This document shows positions 58,416-64,000 of a stretch of DNA of 64,000 bases, in pieces. The translations under genes and the position numbers were made by a program. The DNA is from Takakia lepidozioides (taxonomy: Eukaryota > Streptophyta > Takakiopsida > Takakiales > Takakiaceae): positions 80,871,171-80,935,170 of the forward strand of contig CM060732.1 of NCBI GenBank assembly GCA_030704615.1, given 5' to 3'. The stretch's first letter is position 1. Every line of letters begins with the position of its first letter. Below the pieces are notes generated by a model. That model did no database searches, was not told where the DNA came from, and worked only from the letters and a program-made list of their open reading frames with translations.

Positions 58416-61400
58416 TCACAGCCATCCTACAGAAACACTTGACAGATTAAGAATGCACACAAAGCCCTTAGGCCTAGGTCTACCTGACCCTTGGACAAAG
58501 CAATCATTTTCACTTATAACTGCCACACTGTCCACAATGAATCAGTATTTCCTCAAAAAGGTGTTCCCAACCCTACTATGAAGTGTTAGGAGTTTAACAT
58601 TGCGGCTGAATATACAGGCGCTCCAAGCTGGACAACAAGTATAAACAAGGACCCCAGAGTTGATTGGGGGAAGCACCCCACTACCCTGTCAACTGAAGGA
58701 TAGCAGAAAGAAGTTCTACCTCCAGCAGCAACAAGCTTCTCGACACGGGCGACAATGTGTTTGCCATATGTATACTTCTTGAGCGCATATAAATGCACCC
58801 GAATTCGCGACAAGAGCATTTCGCGCTGCTGCTCATCGCATGTCTCCAGCACCTTTTGGACTACATAATTAGCAAACTGGTCTTTCATCATTGCCTGCAC
58901 CAGTACCATATCAACCTTCCATCATCATCCCTTCTTCGCCTCACCAAGAACTTTGCCTAGTTGCGATCTTCTGTGGCCACTAGCAATATTCAAATAGAAG
59001 TATCACCATTCCATTGGGATCAAATTTCTGAATGACATGCACTTTCAGCATCCTGGGAAAGATCTTGTGACTCTACTCACCAATAGCCAAAGAGAAGTTA
59101 TCAAGACAGGGCATTAGACGAAGTGAATGTCTCTCTGGAAGGGAGGATGCCACTGAAAGCTCTACTCGCCAAAAATTGGTTAAGATATCAATCAAATAGC
59201 ATAATCTAGGACACCTCCTTGATCAAGAATCCCAAACCGTAGGGAAGTATCCCTACTCAAAATCTTACAAGTTGTGAGGGTCGTGATTCTCAGGAATTGA
59301 CCTATTGATATCTAACATAGCAAAAGAAGACAGTCATACAAGGAAACCGCCGTACTCAACAATGCCTACATAAAGGCAAACCGGAAACTCACTGTCTTCA
59401 TCACAACCCAAGAATCTTAGGCAAATGCCTCAAATAGCTTATGGTCAACAGCTCCTATATTGACTCAATCAAGGACAAACTCAGACCTGCAGGGGCTCGT
59501 TTTCATCTGTCTGGCCTAGCATTTCATTGATCAAAATCTGGCGCTCCGCTGGTCCCCCAAACTCCAAGCACTTCTCCACGACATTTGACGCAAATTTATG
59601 TTGACTCATTTGTACAATTTGGCCTGCTAGCTTTGTAATGATTTCACTTCTCTCATTGGCACGTCCATGCTCCAGCACATGCTGCATCACAACCCACAGC
59701 ACAATGTCAGACACCCTCCAATCTTCTGAAACACATCATCAAAATACCTTTTTTCATAGATTAAGACATTAAGACAATCTTCCACCTCCACCCAGCACAA
59801 AGGAAAACATGCCTCACCACTTTTCACTTCGTCATTGCTAAACTTTCCCATTATTCGTGAGAAATGACACTGAAGATCTCTGCATGTGTATGATCAAACC
59901 TGGACAACATAATTGCCATACTGATCTTGAGCAAGATTGCAAGTGGAGCGAAGAATCTCCTCCATTATGCCCCGTTGCTTCTGCTCGTCCGTACAGTGTT
60001 CCAAAACTCTCTGGTAAAGCAGACATGTTGTCAGCTTCGCTGATGATTTCAAGGAGATTATCAAGCTGCACAATGTTTCAGAATGCCCGCAGTCCTTCCA
60101 CAGGATGAGGTCGCAACGGGTTATTTGGAACATTATGGAACAGAAAGCTGATATGCTTTCTAAGGCTGGAATTATAAGTTGAGCTCAACTCAATTTTGCC
60201 TCAATTAATGTAAGTAAGCTGCAGTAAGGTGAAGACTCAGAGAGTCACTGTTTCAAAATCCAGGCAAAGGGGATTAAAAAACCAGTGTTCAAAACAGCCA
60301 TAGAGCCCATAAGCTTATGGATTGCAGGAACTATGCCTCTAGTGCAGAATAAATCCTTAGAAATGTTTTTGCTAAAGTATTCAAGAAGTGTGTAAGAGAA
60401 ATGTCTAGCATACCTGAGCTGCTAGCACATTAGTCAATATTTCATAACAGTTACCTGGATAACCCTGCACCCATACGGGTGTGTGGAAAGAACCACCACT
60501 TGGCCATAGAAAGCAGAAATTATAAAATGAACTCTGTCAGGGGGCACACATTCGATGCACTTTTGAACCACGTGGTTTCCATTCTGGTCCCGCACACACC
60601 GCATGACGTGCCCATCCAACTCTGACACCAGCTGCGTCTGTTGGTCCACATCTACCACCTCCAGAGCCTGCCCAAATCCCACCATGGTAGTTTCAGCAGT
60701 ACATCAGTTGATTGCCTGTCTTTCTGATTGGCATTGGAGCCTCCATACCAAAGGGTAAATATAAAAACAAGGCAGGCCACAACGGGTGTTCATATCATAC
60801 AGGATTTTAGTAGTATTCCGTAACAGCAATGGCCCTAATATCTATATATCTGCTATCATTCTATCAGGCTTCTCTTTCTGATCAGAGTCTTCATGTACTC
60901 CTTTGGACATCAAAGGGATAGTCATTAGCCAGAAGATCAAATTCCAACACATGCTATTATGCCTCTTTAATTGTCAACCCATCCAAACAATATACCCATG
61001 TAACTGCATAGTCAAATAGAGACACAACTTGTGAAGGAGAAGGCACCCTCAGACCCATACATATGACAATCCATGAAGGTCCGAATGACATGACTACGAA
61101 TGATCCCGTTGGAAGGCCAATTAAGGCGTTCATCAAAACTCCACAAGTATGCAGCAGTTCAATTAGGTGAGTATAGTCTTCACAAAGTACCTTTTGGATG
61201 ACTCGACAGCCATACATTTGAAGACTGAGGGCAAGCACATGCCCCACCAATTGACTTGCCAAATCTCGTCTCTGCTGCTGAGTCCCATGCTCAAAGAACT
61301 GTATCAAGAAAATTGCAAGTGCATAAGTTCCTCCCTGCAACCAACCTGTCATGTTGTGCATATAGTCGTAGAATGGGCAATGCAGTCTTCTGTTGCACAT

Positions 61401-64000
61401 TCTGATGGAGGTACTTTGCTACTGTTGAATCACATTGGTTTGACTCAAGAGCGTATCAAAAGGCTCCTGTATTTAATAACCAAGAGTTGGAGACCTTTCT
61501 CCAGCCTTCTGTGGCCTCAAGAGCCTTTCATCTTTTAAAGGTAAGCTACTAGCGGTTCGACTCATATGCCACGCAGGTTACATGACACAGAAGGAGCACA
61601 AAATCAATGTCTTTCCAACATGGATTTTAGGTTGAACGGAGAACTGGGGCACTATCCTCCCCTTTGGCTTCTTTGCAATCCAGCTCAACCACACAACCAA
61701 CCTCAGAACAACTTTCTAAAGGGTCTTTATCAAAATGTGTTTAGTTCTTCAGTCCTCGGTCACATGTTTATAAGAATACCATTGTGCTACGCACTTTTTT
61801 GACTGAAGTAGAAGAGAGGATATATAATCATTTCAAGACTCATTCAAGAATGTTCATTGAATAGTTGATATGAAAAAGAATCGCAGACCTTCAGAATCTG
61901 CCAAGGAGTGTCAGCTCTTGCAAGAATTGAAGCCCTAGACATTGATATCATCTACTAGCTGGTCATACAGGTGAAGCAAAACCTTTTGAATCACATAGTT
62001 GCCAAAAACATCAGTCATGAGGGTCAAAGCCCGGGGGAGAACTTCCTGAAACACCATGGCCTTCTCTTCTGAGCTAGCAGTCTCCAATTTTTGTTGAATG
62101 AAACGACTCCCATGCTGATCAGCACTGTACAACCAAGGACACGAAGTTCAACTTCACAACAGAAATTGTGAGTACAAAATCTTACACCCACATGACATCG
62201 GCAATCAAGTTTTTCCTTTGAATCAAGAATGACACTTTTCTTCATGGTGGGGTTGAATAATGTGCAGAAGATGTTTAAACAGGTATCCTGACGACTTCCC
62301 AAGTAATCTGTTGGTAAAATAGCATTGTTTCAATACTGAGAAGACATACCTGAACTCAACAACATGCCCAGCAATGTCTGAAAGCTCAAATCGCCGGGTC
62401 TTACTAGTCTTGAACTCTTCAAGCAGGGAGGATCCACGAACTTCATCAGTCGTTTCACTGCTTCTCTGTGATTGCCAACCAGAATAGCTCCCTCCTGCAG
62501 CAGCAGCAGTAGAGCTTGACCTACCTGACCCCGAAGACAGACGTATGCTTCGGTCTTCACGTCTCAGGGACAGACTTCCAGGTCCTACGGGAGACCCAGG
62601 AAGTACAGGGCTGGCAAGAGGTGAATTTGGGTAGGGCATGACCAAGCCAACTCCAGGGGGACTACCATAGTAGGCTGGACTCACAGACCCACTTTTGTTG
62701 CTGGCAATGGGCACCCCAACAGAACCACTTCGCACATACTGTGACTTTTGCTCTGCTGTGTACCCTAACATTGCTCCTAACTGCTGCTTTTGGAGTTCCA
62801 GCATGTCCACATGTGCTCCTCCCATATAGTTCCTCAAGATGGACGGATCAGTCAGTGCTGCTGCGGCATGGGCATCCTCTGCAGCACGCTGCATGTACTG
62901 CATATACAGTGGATCAGGAATAGGGGGCGGGAGCCCAGAGCCTGCTTGTCCTGCATATTTGTACAAGTGCTGCATATCCACAGCAGATTGAGCAGGAGAG
63001 CCTGGAACTCCTGCCCTCACCCCCATACTGGCTGCCACTGCCGCTGCTGCCCCATCGAATGCTACAGGTGGAGGGTAGCCAGCCATCATTGGTGCCAGCA
63101 TGGCTGGACTCATGGGATATCCACCTATCCCATACTGTGGCGCATAAACAGCTGCAGAGTGAAGATTTGGGTAGTACGAGTTCCCTGCCATATATGACAT
63201 TGCAGCAGCTGCAGCAGCTGCATACATATTAGGCCCTGCTGCGCCTGCCTGGAGCCCAGGTTGAAGAGCAGCTGCCTGCCCTTGCTGAGCTGGAACACTG
63301 TACTTAACCTGACCCCTGTAGCCAGTGTCAAGCCCTGAATAAAGTTGCTGCTGTTGCTGCTGCTGTAAAGCCTGACTATAAGCCAACGCCTGCAATTGAG
63401 CCACCTGACAGGATAGTTGGAACCTAACAGAAAACGTGTTCGAGAACGAGCGCACTCACAAGGGCAGCACTGAACAACAACAGCTACACCCCAGTCCGAC
63501 CCAGCTATGGACTGGCATCGGGCCCTGAATTCATACAACCGCATAAGCCACTTTGCCACATCCAGTATAACATACACAAGATACATGTGGAGTCACAAGC
63601 GACTGAATCCAAAGCCTTTCCAAAGCTTCTCACACCGGTAAAGTTACAGGCAGACAGGCTGGGAATGGCACCATTCCAGATAAAAGCAGGCATAAGTCAG
63701 GACAGGATGGACTGACAAATCATCCGAGACTCTTAACAGTAAAAATAAAATAGAAGACCTGGCAACCTGCGCTTGTGCCTGAGCCGCCATCTGGGCACGC
63801 TGCTGGCGCTGTTGTTGCTGCAGGCGCAAATTGTGCTGCTCCTGCTGCAGATGCTGCTGCTGGAGGAGCTCTCTCTCCTCCATAGCCGCTGTTGCACTCT
63901 GTACATCTGCAAGACTTAATCCCTGGAGTGCGGCTGCAAGCTCTGCAGCACCTGCACTTGCTGCTGCACTGAGGGCCACACTCCTCACCTCAGCACTTGT
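58416..64000 (-). CDS. PUM: Pumilio (PUF) RNA-binding protein, N terminus cut by window edge
   Basis: PUF proteins bind 3' UTRs and repress or destabilise mRNAs in the cytoplasm. Exons, right to left: beyond 64000 to 63767, 63404-62350, 62124-61983, 61298-61191, 60667-60455, 60010-59900, 59681-59487, 58894-58720 and a short last exon 58426-58416. The N-terminal part is rich in Gln and Ala ([19 protein letters not shown]) with Ser/Pro linkers. All eight Puf repeats are present, with recognition helices GSRFIQQ, GNYVIQK, GCRVIQK, GNHVVQK, GCRVIQ, GNYVVQ, ASNVVEK and ANYVVQK. These triplets equal those of canonical Pumilio, so the expected target is UGUANAUA. The terminal exon is tentative (GGWL-stop). 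The start codon lies outside the window. Confidence 0.93.

Overview
This is a nuclear window from a land plant or close streptophyte relative. Its genes have many short exons with GT-AG introns, long introns carry transposable elements, and there is a PLS-class pentatricopeptide-repeat (PPR) gene. A radial-spoke (RSPH14/RSP8-type) flagellar gene at the left indicates a lineage with swimming sperm, such as a bryophyte, lycophyte or fern, rather than a flowering plant. I cannot name the species. I assembled the gene models by eye, joining exons at splice sites with matching reading phase; no alignment or transcript data were used.

Layout. 1-8.7 kb: a ribosomal protein eL29 fragment, a PIF/Harbinger-type MITE (small inverted-repeat element) with a TAA target duplication, and a nine-exon RSPH14-like gene on the minus strand. 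8.7-18.4 kb: a mobile-element zone. It holds small palindromes, two clusters of GGAACC/GGTTCC repeats bracketing about 8 kb, a broken Cu/Zn superoxide dismutase fragment, a solo LTR with a perfect 5-bp target duplication, a higher-order tandem array, a frameshifted hAT transposase and a 113-bp tandem repeat. 18.4-21.5 kb: nothing recognised.

21.5-34 kb: two plus-strand genes, formyltetrahydrofolate deformylase (eight exons, one-carbon metabolism) and a UBA-UAS-UIM-UBX protein of the PUX7/UBXD7 type (ten exons, CDC48 adaptor). 35-46.3 kb: a minus-strand SRAP-domain gene (HMCES type, eight exons, abasic-site DNA-protein crosslinking) ending in a PCNA-binding PIP box. Its intron 6 is about 6.3 kb long because a LINE retrotransposon sits in it in the opposite orientation, next to a second MITE rich in TTAGGCA. 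47.2-49.9 kb: a HAD-family phosphatase gene divergent from HMCES. 52.6-53 kb: exons encoding one PDF motif of the OSB organellar ssDNA-binding family. 53.2-55.7 kb: an intronless PPR gene with a strictly periodic 303-bp internal repeat. 58.4 kb to the right edge: a minus-strand Pumilio gene with all eight Puf repeats; its N terminus lies outside the window.

The host genes have unrelated jobs (flagellum, folate, proteostasis, DNA repair, organelle RNA, mRNA control), so this is ordinary chromosomal gene order and not a functional cluster. The most unusual content is in the transposable elements: a hAT-like unit enclosing a host-gene fragment, a LINE family with an ATTTC tail that nests into its own 3' ends, and the 3-mer higher-order array. 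I saw no clearly new enzymatic or defence system.
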